A stretch of 64,000 nt of DNA from Limnohabitans curvus (GCF_003063475.1 NZ_NESP01000001.1:2728001-2792000); one strand, 5' to 3'. Counted from the first letter of the stretch, positions 20,450-32,207 are shown. Program-made: numbers and translations. The notes: generated by a model not told the origin, from the letters alone.

Positions 20450-21358
20450 ATGCAAACGAACAAAATCGGTTTTTATATTTCGTCAGCCTTCGTGGCTTTG
20501 GCGCTGCTCAGCTCCACCCTGTTTGTGGTGGACCAACGCCAGTTTGGCGTGGTGTATTCCTTTGGCCAAATCAAGAGCGTCATCACTGAGCCTGGCTTGA
20601 ACATCAAGCTGCCGCCACCGTTCCAAAATGTGAGCTACATCGACAAGCGTTTGCTCACGCTTGACAATGCTGACACCGAGCCCATGCTCACCGCTGAAAA
20701 GCAACGCGTGGTGATTGACTGGTATGCCCGTTGGCGCATCACCGACCCATCGCAATACATCCGCAACGTGGGTCTGGACGAAAACGCAGGCGCGGTGCAA
20801 CTCGCCCGCGTGGTGCGCAATGCTTTCCAAGAGGAAATCAACAAGCGCACTGTGAAAGAGTTGCTTTCATTGAAGCGCGAAGAATTGCTGAGTGATGTCA
20901 AGCGCGAAGTGCTGGCCGCTGTCAAAGGTGCCAAGCCTTGGGGCGTGGACGTGATTGATGTGCGCATCACCCGCGCTGACTATGTCGATGCCATCACCGA
21001 ATCAGTCTACCGCCGCATGGAAGCCGAGCGCAAGCGCGTGGCCAACGAATTGCGTTCCACCGGTGCTGCCGAAGGCGAAAAAATTCGCGCCGATGCCGAC
21101 CGTCAACGCGAAGTGACGGTGGCCAATGCCTACCGCGAAGCACAAAAAATCAAAGGCGAGGGCGATGCCGAAGCCGCGCGTTTGTATGCCGATTCGTTTG
21201 GCCGTGACGCCAACTTTGCCCAGTTCTACCGCAGCTTAGAAGCCTACAAAACCACGTTCAGCAAAAAGAGCGACGTGATGGTGGTGGACCCATCGAGCGA
21301 CTTCTTCAAAGCCCTGCGTGGCAGCGGTGGCGGCAGCGCCCCAGCACCGAAGAAGTAA
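20450..21358 (+). CDS. hflC: FtsH modulator subunit HflC
   Basis: The partner of HflK: a 302-residue protein with an N-terminal membrane helix (FYISSAFVALALLSSTLFVV) and an SPFH domain starting DQRQFGVVYSFGQI. The ATG at 20450 has AGGGG upstream and is preferred to a TTG at 20432 that overlaps the hflK stop. Immediately downstream of hflK, so co-transcribed. Confidence 0.95.
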   Translation: MQTNKIGFYISSAFVALALLSSTLFVVDQRQFGVVYSFGQIKSVITEPGLNIKLPPPFQNVSYIDKRLLTLDNADTEPMLTAEKQRVVIDWYARWRITDPSQYIRNVGLDENAGAVQLARVVRNAFQEEINKRTVKELLSLKREELLSDVKREVLAAVKGAKPWGVDVIDVRITRADYVDAITESVYRRMEAERKRVANELRSTGAAEGEKIRADADRQREVTVANAYREAQKIKGEGDAEAARLYADSFGRDANFAQFYRSLEAYKTTFSKKSDVMVVDPSSDFFKALRGSGGGSAPAPKK

Positions 21359-21370
21359 AAGGCCCTTCGT

Positions 21371-21565
21371 ATGAGCTTTGACAGCGATACGCTGTGGGTC
21401 GCGTTCGGGTTGATGCTCATTTTTGAAGGCATCTTCCCGTTCGTGTCGCCTCACGGTTGGCGCGACAAAATGGCCCAACTCATGGTGTTGGAAGACGGTC
21501 AAATCCGCTTTTTCGGCCTGGTCTGCGTTGTGGTCGGTCTTTTGATGCTCTGGTGGCTGGGTTGA
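21371..21565 (+). CDS. DUF2065 small membrane protein
   Basis: This 64-residue protein has two hydrophobic helices (WVAFGLMLIFEGIFPFV and FFGLVCVVVGLLMLWWLG) and the PHGWR motif of DUF2065. Its function is unknown. It follows hflC at 12 bp, a position seen widely in betaproteobacteria, suggesting a link to the HflKC-FtsH complex. Confidence 0.88.
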   Translation: MSFDSDTLWVAFGLMLIFEGIFPFVSPHGWRDKMAQLMVLEDGQIRFFGLVCVVVGLLMLWWLG

Positions 21566-21614
21566 GGGCGTTTAGCCCTGTAAAATCTCGGTTTTAACAG
21601 CCTCCCTTAATCAC

Positions 21615-24156
<2,542 letters not shown>

Positions 24157-24175
24157 TTTTTAAAAGGACCACCCC

Positions 24176-24700
24176 ATGTTGACCGAAGACGGCAAACACC
24201 TGTACGTGTCGTACGACGAGTACCACAACCTCATTGAAAAACTCGCCATCAAGATTCACCAATCTGGCTGGCAATTCGACACCATCCTGTGCTTGGCCCG
24301 TGGCGGCATGCGCCCAGGTGACATCTTGTCGCGCATTTTTGACAAGCCTTTGGCCATCATGTCCACCAGCTCGTACCGCGCTGACGCTGGCACCGTGCAA
24401 GGCCACTTGGACATCGCCCGCTTCATCACCACACCCAAAGGCGAAATCGCTGGCAAAGTGTTGTTGGTGGACGATTTGGCTGACACTGGCCACACCCTCA
24501 AGGCGGTGGTCGACCAACTCAAAAACAACTACGCACCCATCACTGAGCTGCGTACTGCTGTGATTTGGACCAAGGGCGTGTCGGCATTTGCACCCGACTA
24601 CTCGATGGACTACTTGCCCACCAACCCATGGATTCACCAACCGTTTGAGCCGTATGACAACATGCGTCCAGCGGCTTTGATGGAGAAGTGGAAGGTTTAA
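24176..24700 (+). CDS. Phosphoribosyltransferase family protein
   Basis: A 174-residue type I phosphoribosyltransferase. The PRPP-binding motif is VLLVDDLADTGHT, preceded by the ARGG segment of xanthine-guanine-type enzymes. Substrate is probably a purine base (hypoxanthine, guanine or xanthine) given the family and purA 19 bp upstream, but this is inference. SD AGGA lies before the ATG. A strong terminator follows. Confidence 0.85.
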   Translation: MLTEDGKHLYVSYDEYHNLIEKLAIKIHQSGWQFDTILCLARGGMRPGDILSRIFDKPLAIMSTSSYRADAGTVQGHLDIARFITTPKGEIAGKVLLVDDLADTGHTLKAVVDQLKNNYAPITELRTAVIWTKGVSAFAPDYSMDYLPTNPWIHQPFEPYDNMRPAALMEKWKV

Positions 24701-24716
24701 TCTTTCGCACTTCAAG

Positions 24717-24747
24717 AAAAAACTCCGCCACCGTGCGGAGTTTTTTT
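24717..24747 (+). terminator. Rho-independent terminator ending the hisZ-purA unit
   Basis: AAAAAACTCCGC and GCGGAGTTTTTTT flank a 6-nt loop, 17 bp after the phosphoribosyltransferase stop. Confidence 0.9.
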
Positions 24748-24800
24748 ATGCCTGTCATTGTTTTGATTTTTGGGTGACTCAGCGTAGGTAATATCAGTGC

Positions 24801-26027
24801 ATGTCACGCAGCACCGACCTCATTCACCACGCCTACCAACCCCCCGCCGAATTTGAAGCGCCGCAAGTTGGCGTGTTCAAAGCCTCGACGGTGATTTTTC
24901 CCAACGTGGCTGCCATGCGCACACGCGAATGGATGGACAAGTCGGCTTACACCTACGGCTTGCACGGCACACCCACCACGTTCACCCTCGAAGAACGCTT
25001 GGCCACGTTAGAGGGCGGCACGCATTGCCTTCTCACGCCCAGCGGTTTGGCGGCGATTGCGCATGTGGATTTCGCGTTGCTCAAAACCGGCGACGAGGTG
25101 TTGATTCCTGATAACGCCTATGCGCCCAACAAGTCGCTGGCCGAGGGTGAGTTGGCGCAGTTTGGCATCACGCATCAGGTGTACGACGCGTTGGATGTGA
25201 ATGACTTGGCTGCACGCATCACACCGCGCACGCGTTTGGTGTGGCTCGAAGCGGCGGGCTCGGTGACGATGGAGTTTCCCGACCTCGTGGCTTTGGTGCA
25301 GCTGTGCAAAGCACGCGGCGTGTTGTGCGCGCTCGACAACACCTGGGGTGCAGGCCTCGCGTTCAACGCGTTTGACCTGATGCCAGAGCAGGGCGCTCAA
25401 GGGCAGCCGAGCTTGGGCGTGGACCTGACCATTCATGCGCTCACCAAATATCCCAGTGGCGGTGGCGATGTGTTGATGGGCAGCATCGTCACGCGCAGCG
25501 ATGAACTGGCGCGTGTGCTCAAACTCAGCCACATGCGTTTGGGCACTGGCGTCGGCGCGAACGATGCCGAGGCGGTGTTGCGCTCGTTGCCTTCGCTGCC
25601 GCTGCGCTACAAAGCGCAAGACACAGCCGCACGCACACTGGCCGCATGGTGTGCTTCGCAGCCTGCGTTCAGCCAAGTGCTGCATCCTGCGCTGCCCAGT
25701 TCGCCCGGTCATGCACATTGGCAGCAACTGTGTGTGACGCCGCAAGAGCCAGACGGTTTGGCCGCAGGCATTTTCAGCGCGGTGATGGATGAGCGTTTCA
25801 CTTCTCAGCAAGTGGACGCATTTTGCGATGCTTTGCAGCTGTTCAAAATTGGTTACAGCTGGGGCGGGCCCATGAGCTTGGTGATGCCTTACAACATGGC
25901 CTCTAGCCGCGTACGCTCGGTGTCGCATATGCAACGCGGGCGCGTGGTGCGTTTTTGCATTGGGCTAGAGAATGTGATCGATTTACAAAATGACATCGCG
26001 CGAGCTCTGAAAGTCGCCCACCTATAA
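24801..26027 (+). CDS. metC: Cystathionine beta-lyase
   Basis: A PLP enzyme of the Cys/Met metabolism family that cleaves cystathionine to homocysteine, pyruvate and ammonia. The 408-residue product has the PLP-lysine in HALTKYPSGGGDV, the conserved YTYGLHGTPT near the N-terminus and CALDNTWGAG. A related gamma-lyase role cannot be excluded, but the pattern around the lysine fits MetC. Monocistronic as far as can be seen. Confidence 0.88.
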   Translation: MSRSTDLIHHAYQPPAEFEAPQVGVFKASTVIFPNVAAMRTREWMDKSAYTYGLHGTPTTFTLEERLATLEGGTHCLLTPSGLAAIAHVDFALLKTGDEVLIPDNAYAPNKSLAEGELAQFGITHQVYDALDVNDLAARITPRTRLVWLEAAGSVTMEFPDLVALVQLCKARGVLCALDNTWGAGLAFNAFDLMPEQGAQGQPSLGVDLTIHALTKYPSGGGDVLMGSIVTRSDELARVLKLSHMRLGTGVGANDAEAVLRSLPSLPLRYKAQDTAARTLAAWCASQPAFSQVLHPALPSSPGHAHWQQLCVTPQEPDGLAAGIFSAVMDERFTSQQVDAFCDALQLFKIGYSWGGPMSLVMPYNMASSRVRSVSHMQRGRVVRFCIGLENVIDLQNDIARALKVAHL

Positions 26028-26054
26028 AACCAAGCCCACAAGAGGGGGAGACAG

Positions 26055-26843
26055 ATGCAGCAATTGGTACCAGACGAGGCGCATGACCGCATTGACATCA
26101 ACCCGATTGGCTTCAGCGATCCGTTGCGTTGGCTGTGGCGAGGCTTGCGAGACATGGCCTCGCAGCCTTTGATTTCTTTGTTTTACGGCGTCTGCTTTTG
26201 GCTCATGGCGCTGATTCTGCTGGCTGTGTTCAAAAGCAACCCCGAGTACACCTTGTCGGCCGTGTCGGGGTGTTTGCTGATTGGCCCCTTCTTGGCCATG
26301 GGTCTGTATGACGTGAGCATGCACATGGAGCGCGGTGAACCGCCGAGCATGGGCAGTTCGTTGACCTGTTGGGAGTCGCATATCCGCAGCATGAGCATGC
26401 TCATCATGGTGATGGTCGTGATGGAGTTGCTGTGGGGGCGTGCTTCGTTGGTGGTGTTTGCTGTGTTCTTCAACAGTGCAGGCATGCCCACAACCGCGAC
26501 TGTTTTAGAAGCAGTGTTCAATCCGCAAAATTGGGAATTCGTGGCAGCCTACATTTGTGTGGGTGGTTTTTTTGCCGGTTTGGTGTTCGCCAGCATGATG
26601 GTGTCTATTCCGATGATTTTGGACCGTGACACCGATGCCATCACCGCTTGCATCACCAGCCTACGTGTGTTTGTGGATCACACCGCTGTGTCCGTATTTT
26701 GGGGCTTGCTCATCACTGTTTTGGTGGTGTTGGCGATGTTGCCGTCTGCTGCGGGTTTGCTGGTGGTCGGGCCTTGGCTAGGTTTTGCCAGCTGGCATGC
26801 GTACCGCGCTGCCGTGCGTGTGACGGCAGCAGGGGCTAGCTAG
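26055..26843 (+). CDS. DUF2189 integral membrane protein
   Basis: A 262-residue protein with about six membrane helices (for example LISLFYGVCFWLMALILLAV and LLWGRASLVVFAVFF) and the DUF2189 pattern DPLRWLWRGLRD near the N-terminus. Function unknown; some relatives sit beside cytochrome oxidase genes, which is not the case here. A GGGGGAG ribosome site precedes the ATG. It converges on mnmH with a 3-bp gap. Confidence 0.82.
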   Translation: MQQLVPDEAHDRIDINPIGFSDPLRWLWRGLRDMASQPLISLFYGVCFWLMALILLAVFKSNPEYTLSAVSGCLLIGPFLAMGLYDVSMHMERGEPPSMGSSLTCWESHIRSMSMLIMVMVVMELLWGRASLVVFAVFFNSAGMPTTATVLEAVFNPQNWEFVAAYICVGGFFAGLVFASMMVSIPMILDRDTDAITACITSLRVFVDHTAVSVFWGLLITVLVVLAMLPSAAGLLVVGPWLGFASWHAYRAAVRVTAAGAS

Positions 26844-26846
26844 ACC

Positions 26847-27932
26847 TCAAGCGCCCACTTGTTGGCACAAGGCTTGTGCCACCTTGCGCAGACTATCTGG
26901 ATGGCGGTTGTCTGCCACACACGCCGTGGCGTTGGAACCTTGCGTGAAGTTGCGCACCATGGATGCCGCATAGGTGGGGTCGTAGTGCAATACCAACAGC
27001 TCGCGCACCACGTTGTCGATGTGGCCTGTATGAATTTGTTCTTTCCACGCATCCACCACAGCTTTACCGCGAATGGCCACCAGTGCATCTAGGCGGTGGC
27101 AAAACAAGTCTTTGTCATCGACGAAGAAGTTGTAGTCTTCCATCAGCAAGGCCACGCGTTCATCGAGGCTGAGCTGCAGCTCAAAGCACGGGCTTTCACG
27201 CATGGCCAGCATCAACGATTCGGGGATGGACAGGTTGCCCACTTTGCGGCTTTCAGACTCCACAAACACAGGCCGCTCAGGGTCAAAGCTGCGCAGGGCT
27301 TGCCACACCAAGGTGTCAAAGCGTTTTTGGCTGGGCTGAGGCTGACCGGGAATGTGGCCCAGCACCGAGCTGCGGTGACTGGCGAGGTCTTCGAGGTCCA
27401 ACACTTGCGCACCTTCGGCGGCGAGTGCATAGAGCAAGCGCGTTTTGCCTGAGCCCGTGGGGCCAGAGATGACTTTGAATTGCAGTGGTGCCACACGCTT
27501 AGGGATGTCTTCCACGATGGCCGCACGAAACGCTTTGTAGCCACCTTCAATCAAGTTCACCTTGAAGCCTATTTGTCCCAACACCAACGACAGCGAGCCG
27601 CTGCGTTTGCCGCCACGCCAGCAGTAAATCAGCGGTTGCCAGTTTTTGGGCAGATCCAATACTTCGCGTTGGATGTGGCGCGCAATGTTGGCGGCCACCA
27701 TGGCCGCACCGTGTTTCTGCGCCTCAAACGCATTGACCTGTTTGTATAGGGTGCCCACGAAGATGCGCTCTTCGTTGTTGAGCGAGGGCCAGTTAACCGC
27801 ACCCGGTAAATGGTCGAGTGCGTACTCGTCTTCGCTGCGTGCGTCGATGATGGTGCTGAAGCCGCCGGGCTCGCCCAACGGAATGGCCATGCGGCTCATG
27901 GCGTCTTGCGCCGAAATAAAGGTCACGCTCAC
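26847..27932 (-). CDS. mnmH: tRNA 2-selenouridine synthase
   Basis: MnmH (SelU, YbbB) replaces the sulfur of 2-thiouridine at the tRNA wobble position with selenium and can also geranylate it. The 361-residue product has an N-terminal rhodanese domain with the catalytic cysteine in YCWRGGKRSGS and a C-terminal P-loop domain (ISGPTGSGKTRLL). Full length. The selenophosphate synthetase partner SelD is not in the window. The stop lies 3 bp from the DUF2189 gene end. Confidence 0.93.
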   Translation of the reverse strand: MSVTFISAQDAMSRMAIPLGEPGGFSTIIDARSEDEYALDHLPGAVNWPSLNNEERIFVGTLYKQVNAFEAQKHGAAMVAANIARHIQREVLDLPKNWQPLIYCWRGGKRSGSLSLVLGQIGFKVNLIEGGYKAFRAAIVEDIPKRVAPLQFKVISGPTGSGKTRLLYALAAEGAQVLDLEDLASHRSSVLGHIPGQPQPSQKRFDTLVWQALRSFDPERPVFVESESRKVGNLSIPESLMLAMRESPCFELQLSLDERVALLMEDYNFFVDDKDLFCHRLDALVAIRGKAVVDAWKEQIHTGHIDNVVRELLVLHYDPTYAASMVRNFTQGSNATACVADNRHPDSLRKVAQALCQQVGA

Positions 27933-27935
27933 GGT

Positions 27936-28721
27936 TTATAAATTCTTTTTAATTTCAGGCCACACATTGGCCAACATGCGCGGGTGCGCTTCGGCTTTGG
28001 GGTGGATGCGGTCGGGTTGAAATTGCGCCGTGGCATCTGGCGCATCGGCAATGCCTTTGAGGAAAAAAGGCACCAAGCCTGTGCGGTATTTTTTAGCAAG
28101 GTTGGCAAACATCACGGTGAACTTGGCGCTGTAGTCTGGCCCGTAGTTGGGCGGTATTTGCATGCCCACTAACACCACGCGCGCGTTGACGGCGCGGCAG
28201 GCTTGAATCATGGCTTCGAGGTTGTTTTGTGTGCTGTTCAGATCAAGGCCACGTAATGCGTCGTTGCCGCCAAGTTCAATCACCACTTGCACGGGGCGCA
28301 CTTGGTCGAGCATGGCAGGCAGACGAGAGCGGCCACCGGCGGTGGTGTCGCCGCTGATGCTGGCGTTGACCACGCGTACATCGGGACGCTCGGCTTGTAG
28401 CTTGTCGGCCAGCAGGGCTACCCACCCTTTGCCGCGTGGAATGCCGTATTCGGCACTGAGCGAATCGCCCAACACCAAAACAGTGGCCGCAGGCACCGTA
28501 CCTGGTGCAGGGGCAGAGCCGGGCGGTGGCACTTGGCTGGGATAAGGCTGGCCACGGCGGCGGTGTGGGCCTGTGGAGGTGATATCGCCCTCCATGCCTT
28601 GGCCCGTGGACGTGATGACGCTTTGCTGTGCCGAGGCTGCGCTTGTACCCAATGCCCCCAGCAAAGCGGCGCCCAGTGCGCCCAAGTTAAAGTCACGTCT
28701 TAACCACCCATTGCGCTTCAT
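27936..28721 (-). CDS. tesA: Arylesterase / lysophospholipase TesA-type (SGNH)
   Basis: A secreted SGNH hydrolase of about 261 residues: block I GDSLSAEYG, block II glycine region, block III GGNDALRG and block V DRIHP give the Ser-Gly-Asn-His set. E. coli TesA acts as thioesterase, lysophospholipase and arylesterase. The signal peptide contains LRRDFNLG, so export may be by the Tat route. I chose the ATG at 28721, with AAGG 8 bp upstream; this start codon overlaps the ABC gene start on the other strand. Confidence 0.9.
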   Translation of the reverse strand: MKRNGWLRRDFNLGALGAALLGALGTSAASAQQSVITSTGQGMEGDITSTGPHRRRGQPYPSQVPPPGSAPAPGTVPAATVLVLGDSLSAEYGIPRGKGWVALLADKLQAERPDVRVVNASISGDTTAGGRSRLPAMLDQVRPVQVVIELGGNDALRGLDLNSTQNNLEAMIQACRAVNARVVLVGMQIPPNYGPDYSAKFTVMFANLAKKYRTGLVPFFLKGIADAPDATAQFQPDRIHPKAEAHPRMLANVWPEIKKNL

Positions 28722-29424
28722 GACCCAGCCTTCATTTGAAAAATCATCCACATTGCCTTCACCTTTGATGGTCGTCTCGCATTTGTCGAAATCGGTGCAA
28801 GACGCCAGCGGCACACTGCACATTCTCCGCGATATCGACTTCCATCTAGCGCCCCAGCAATCATTGGCCATTGTGGGGGCTTCAGGCTCGGGCAAAAGCA
28901 CTTTGTTGTCCATCATGGCCGGTCTTGATACGCCCACACAGGGCACCGTGTGGCTGGGCGGCATGGATATGTTTGCGATGGACGAAGACGCACGCGCGGC
29001 AGTGCGCGCACGTCAAGTGGGGTTTGTGTTTCAAAGCTTTCAGCTCTTGGGCAATATGACGGCGCTAGAAAACGTCATGCTGCCGCTAGAGCTGGCAGGC
29101 TTGCCAAACCCACGCGCTGCCGCCAAAGATATGCTCGTGCGTGTGGGCTTGGGCGAGCGTTTGGGCCACTACCCCAAAGTGCTGTCGGGCGGCGAACAAC
29201 AACGCGTGGCCTTGGCCCGTGCCTTTGTGGTCAAGCCCGCGCTGCTGCTGGCCGACGAGCCCACAGGCAGCCTAGACCACGCCAGCGGCGAGCGCATCAT
29301 GGATTTGATGTTTGAACTCAACAAGGAACTGGGCACCACATTGGTGTTAGTGACTCACGATTTGAAGCTGGCAGCAAGGTGCGATCAGGCCATCACGATA
29401 GAAGCGGGGCAGGTCAAGGGATAA
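28720..29424 (+). CDS. ABC transporter ATP-binding protein, YbbA/LolD-like
   Basis: A 234-residue MacB/LolD-family ATPase: Walker A GASGSGKST, signature LSGGEQQRVALARA, Walker B ALLLADEPTGSLD. It is divergent from tesA, as ybbA is in E. coli. No permease gene (YbbP/FtsX-type) follows; rlmB comes next after 10 bp. I used the ATG at 28720, whose codon overlaps that of tesA; a second ATG at 28768 is a reasonable alternative, and neither has a clear ribosome site. Confidence 0.88.
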   Translation: MTQPSFEKSSTLPSPLMVVSHLSKSVQDASGTLHILRDIDFHLAPQQSLAIVGASGSGKSTLLSIMAGLDTPTQGTVWLGGMDMFAMDEDARAAVRARQVGFVFQSFQLLGNMTALENVMLPLELAGLPNPRAAAKDMLVRVGLGERLGHYPKVLSGGEQQRVALARAFVVKPALLLADEPTGSLDHASGERIMDLMFELNKELGTTLVLVTHDLKLAARCDQAITIEAGQVKG

Positions 29425-29434
29425 TCAGCCCTAT

Positions 29435-30184
29435 ATGTCTTCAGCTCCTAAAGTTCTCTTCGGCTTTCACGCCGTTGGCGTGCGCGTCAAAACAGCGCCG
29501 CAATCCGTCATCGAAATCTATTTCGACCCCACGCGCCGTGACGCGCGCATGCGTCAATTTGTGGACCGCGCTACTGAAGCGGGCATCCGTTTGATCGAAG
29601 CCGATGGCCCCCGTTTGGCCAAACTCTCAGGCGGTCACGGCCACCAAGGTGTGGCAGCGCGTGTGAGCGAAATCAAGCAAGTGCATTCCTTGGATGAGTT
29701 GCTCGAGGGCATTGAAAAAATTGAAGCGCCATTAATTTTGGTGCTCGATGGCGTGACCGATCCACACAACCTAGGCGCTTGTTTGCGCGTGGCCGATGGT
29801 GCGGGTGCGCATGCGGTGATTGCCCCCAAAGACCACGCCGTGGGTATCAACGCCACGGTGGCCAAAGTGGCCAGCGGTGCGGCAGAGACGGTGCCATATT
29901 TCATGGTGACCAATTTGGCGCGTACCTTGAACGAACTCAAAGAGCGCAACATTTGGATCATCGGCACCAGCGACGATGCACCCAAAACTTTGTACCAAGT
30001 CGACCTTAAAGGTCCAACGGCTTTGGTGTTGGGGGCTGAGGGTGACGGCATGCGTCAGCTCACACGCAAGACGTGTGACGAGCTCATCAGCATTCCGATG
30101 TGTGGCGGCGTTGAGAGCTTGAACGTGTCGGTGGCCAGCGGTGTTTGCTTGTATGAGGCACGTCGTCAGCGGACTGCTGTTTGA
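29435..30184 (+). CDS. rlmB: 23S rRNA (guanosine-2'-O-)-methyltransferase RlmB
   Basis: RlmB is a SpoU-family methylase for G2251 in the ribosomal P site. The 249-residue product has the N-terminal substrate-binding domain (FGFHAVGVRVKTAP) and the SPOUT knot with LDGVTDPHNLGACLRVADGAG, LVLGAEGDGMRQLT and IPMCGGVESLNVSVA. Full length. A probable terminator lies between it and the convergent transporter genes. Confidence 0.95.
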   Translation: MSSAPKVLFGFHAVGVRVKTAPQSVIEIYFDPTRRDARMRQFVDRATEAGIRLIEADGPRLAKLSGGHGHQGVAARVSEIKQVHSLDELLEGIEKIEAPLILVLDGVTDPHNLGACLRVADGAGAHAVIAPKDHAVGINATVAKVASGAAETVPYFMVTNLARTLNELKERNIWIIGTSDDAPKTLYQVDLKGPTALVLGAEGDGMRQLTRKTCDELISIPMCGGVESLNVSVASGVCLYEARRQRTAV

Positions 30185-30195
30185 TTTTTAGCTGA

Positions 30196-30224
30196 GCAGC
30201 CGAAGACTGCGGCCTGTTTTTTTT
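30196..30224 (+). terminator. Probable terminator after rlmB
   Basis: GCAG-CCGAAGA-CTGC forms a short stem, followed by GGCCTG and eight T residues just before the convergent transporter stop. The stem is short, so strength is uncertain. Confidence 0.45.
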
Positions 30225-30819
30225 AGATCCAACCTAGGGCGCCTAGCAAGGCGCCAAAACCTAATAGCAGCAACAGGTGTGTTTTGGTCTTCCACACAAC
30301 CAATGTGGTAGCACCAGCCAAGACCCACAAGGGCCAATCACGCGCAGGGTACTCGTGATTGCCTGTGAGTAACCAACCCGTGGCAATGAGTAGCGCAATC
30401 ACGATGGGGGCCATGCCGCTTTTAAAGGCTTTGACCGCCAGCATGTCGCGGTTGCGGTGCGCCCATTGCGTGGCAACAAAGGTGAGGGTGCATGACGGAA
30501 TCATGATGCCCACCATGGTGATGAGTACGCCCCACAAGGCCAAGGCCACGGCGGGCCAGCCTGCAGCCAACCCACCCCCCGCATTCAGGCCCACGTTCCA
30601 ACCCATCAGGGCGACAAACATCACGTTGGGGCCGGGGGCGCCTTGCGCTAGAGCGATGGACGAGGTGAACTGCGTGTCGCTGAGCCAATGTGTTTCGTCG
30701 ACCAAGTAGCGGTGAATATCGGGCGCCGTGGTGATGGCGCCACCCACGGCCAAGAGCGAGAGCGAGATGAAGTGCAAAAACAGCGAGCCCCAATCGGCGA
30801 GGGTCAAGGTGATGCTCAT
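30223..30819 (-). CDS. Chromate transporter family protein, second half
   Basis: A 198-residue member of the short-chain CHR family, with about six membrane helices. The motif SIALAQGAPGPNVMFVALMGW is the family PGPN signature. Short-chain CHR proteins work in pairs with opposite membrane orientation. The start at 30819 gives a 4-bp ATGA overlap with its partner. Some CHR proteins export chromate, but the substrate here is not shown. Confidence 0.87.
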   Translation of the reverse strand: MSITLTLADWGSLFLHFISLSLLAVGGAITTAPDIHRYLVDETHWLSDTQFTSSIALAQGAPGPNVMFVALMGWNVGLNAGGGLAAGWPAVALALWGVLITMVGIMIPSCTLTFVATQWAHRNRDMLAVKAFKSGMAPIVIALLIATGWLLTGNHEYPARDWPLWVLAGATTLVVWKTKTHLLLLLGFGALLGALGWI

Positions 30820-31415
30820 GCTACATCTCGCTGTTTGATGCAATGCGCCGCCCACACGCTGGCCAATGGGCCGAGGGAGAGCAGCACCCAAGCCAATGGC
30901 AAGCGCAGCAAGCCAATGGCAACGAAGGTGAGGGTGCCTATGCCAATGCAGGTCAGCATGCCCATGGGGTTGTTTTTCAAAGCGCCCATGAGCTTGATGC
31001 CCACCGCTGCAATGAGGCCCGCGGACACAGCACCCATGCCGCGCAGCATGCCTTGTGCCACAGGCGTCTCTGCCACACCGGCCACCGCTGCGGCCAGCAG
31101 CAGTACCAGCACCGTTGGTGCAATCAACAAACCGCTGAGTGCCGCCAATGCGCCTGCAATGCCGAAGTGTCGGCCACCGATCATGAGTGCGAGGTTGACC
31201 ACATTCGGGCCAGGCAGGATTTGCGCAACGGACCAGTCTTCGACGAACTCATCCGTGGTGAGCCATTTTTTTTTGTCCACCAGTTCACGCTGAACAACCG
31301 CCAGCACGCCGCCAAAACCTTGTAAGGCCAGCACGGTGAATGACACAAACAAATCGGTTTTGTTTTTGGGCGCATTGCGCGCGGTGCTGTGTTCCAGCGG
31401 TTGGGCATCACTCAT
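30816..31415 (-). CDS. Chromate transporter family protein, first half
   Basis: A 199-residue short-chain CHR protein with the family motifs [20 protein letters not shown] and [18 protein letters not shown]. It pairs with the following gene to make the equivalent of one full-length ChrA. Both ends overlap neighbours by 4 bp, so the SDR gene and both CHR genes form one unit. Confidence 0.88.
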   Translation of the reverse strand: MSDAQPLEHSTARNAPKNKTDLFVSFTVLALQGFGGVLAVVQRELVDKKKWLTTDEFVEDWSVAQILPGPNVVNLALMIGGRHFGIAGALAALSGLLIAPTVLVLLLAAAVAGVAETPVAQGMLRGMGAVSAGLIAAVGIKLMGALKNNPMGMLTCIGIGTLTFVAIGLLRLPLAWVLLSLGPLASVWAAHCIKQRDVA

Positions 31416-32179
31416 AAGGTCAGACCGCCAGCCACTTCAATCACAGTCCCGTTGATGTAAGCCGCTTCGTCACTGGCTAAGAAGGCATACACGTTGGCAA
31501 TGTCTTCGGGTTGGCCTAAGCGTTTCAATGGCACACGGTCGGTCATCTCGTGAATCACTTTTTCAGGGATGGTTGACAAGATGGGCGTCTGAATAAAACC
31601 GGGGGCTACTGCATTCACACGAATGCCTTTGGGCCCCAGTTCACGGCTCCAAGTTTTGGTGAACCCAATCACACCAAACTTGGTGGCCGCATAGTTGGTC
31701 TGGCCGAAGTTACCGTAGATACCGACGACAGAAGATGCATTCAAAATCACGCCGCTGCCTTGAGCCACCATGGCTTCGGTCACGGCTTGCGCGCAATGGA
31801 ACACACCCCGCAGGTTGACGTCGATCACACGGTCAAACTGTTCCAACGTCATTTTTTGTAAGCGTGCATCTTGTGTGATGCCTGCGTTGTTGACCAACAC
31901 ATCGATGCGCCCGAACTTGTCGAGCACGGCTTTGACCGTGGCATCCACCATGTCGCGCTGCGTCACATCCACCACAAAGCCAAGGGCCTGCGCACCCAAG
32001 GCTTGGCATTGCTTGACGGCCTCATCTACCGCTGCTTGTTTGACGTCGCACACGATGACGATGGCGCCTTCTCGTGCAAATTTGAGGGCGGTGGCTAAGC
32101 CAATGCCTTGTGCAGCGCCTGTGATGAGGCTGACTTTGCCTTGAAGTCGCTGCGCTTGTGAGTTGTGGTTTGTGTTCAT
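31412..32179 (-). CDS. SDR family oxidoreductase, FabG/PhbB-like
   Basis: A 255-residue short-chain dehydrogenase: cofactor loop [12 protein letters not shown] motif, catalytic serine in NASSVVG and the YxxxK pair in NYAATKFG. It resembles 3-oxoacyl-ACP or acetoacetyl-CoA reductases, but the true substrate is unclear. It is the first gene of a unit with two CHR transporter genes, an association I cannot explain. It is divergent from the glucose-type ABC operon. Confidence 0.85.
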   Translation of the reverse strand: MNTNHNSQAQRLQGKVSLITGAAQGIGLATALKFAREGAIVIVCDVKQAAVDEAVKQCQALGAQALGFVVDVTQRDMVDATVKAVLDKFGRIDVLVNNAGITQDARLQKMTLEQFDRVIDVNLRGVFHCAQAVTEAMVAQGSGVILNASSVVGIYGNFGQTNYAATKFGVIGFTKTWSRELGPKGIRVNAVAPGFIQTPILSTIPEKVIHEMTDRVPLKRLGQPEDIANVYAFLASDEAAYINGTVIEVAGGLTL

Positions 32180-32207
32180 GCCTTGAGTTTAAACACGGCG
32201 TTAAAAG

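Noticed and set aside
31412..32179. phbB/fabG as a firm gene symbol
   Set aside because: The SDR motifs are clear, but no polyhydroxyalkanoate or fatty-acid genes are adjacent, so the specific reaction is not supported.
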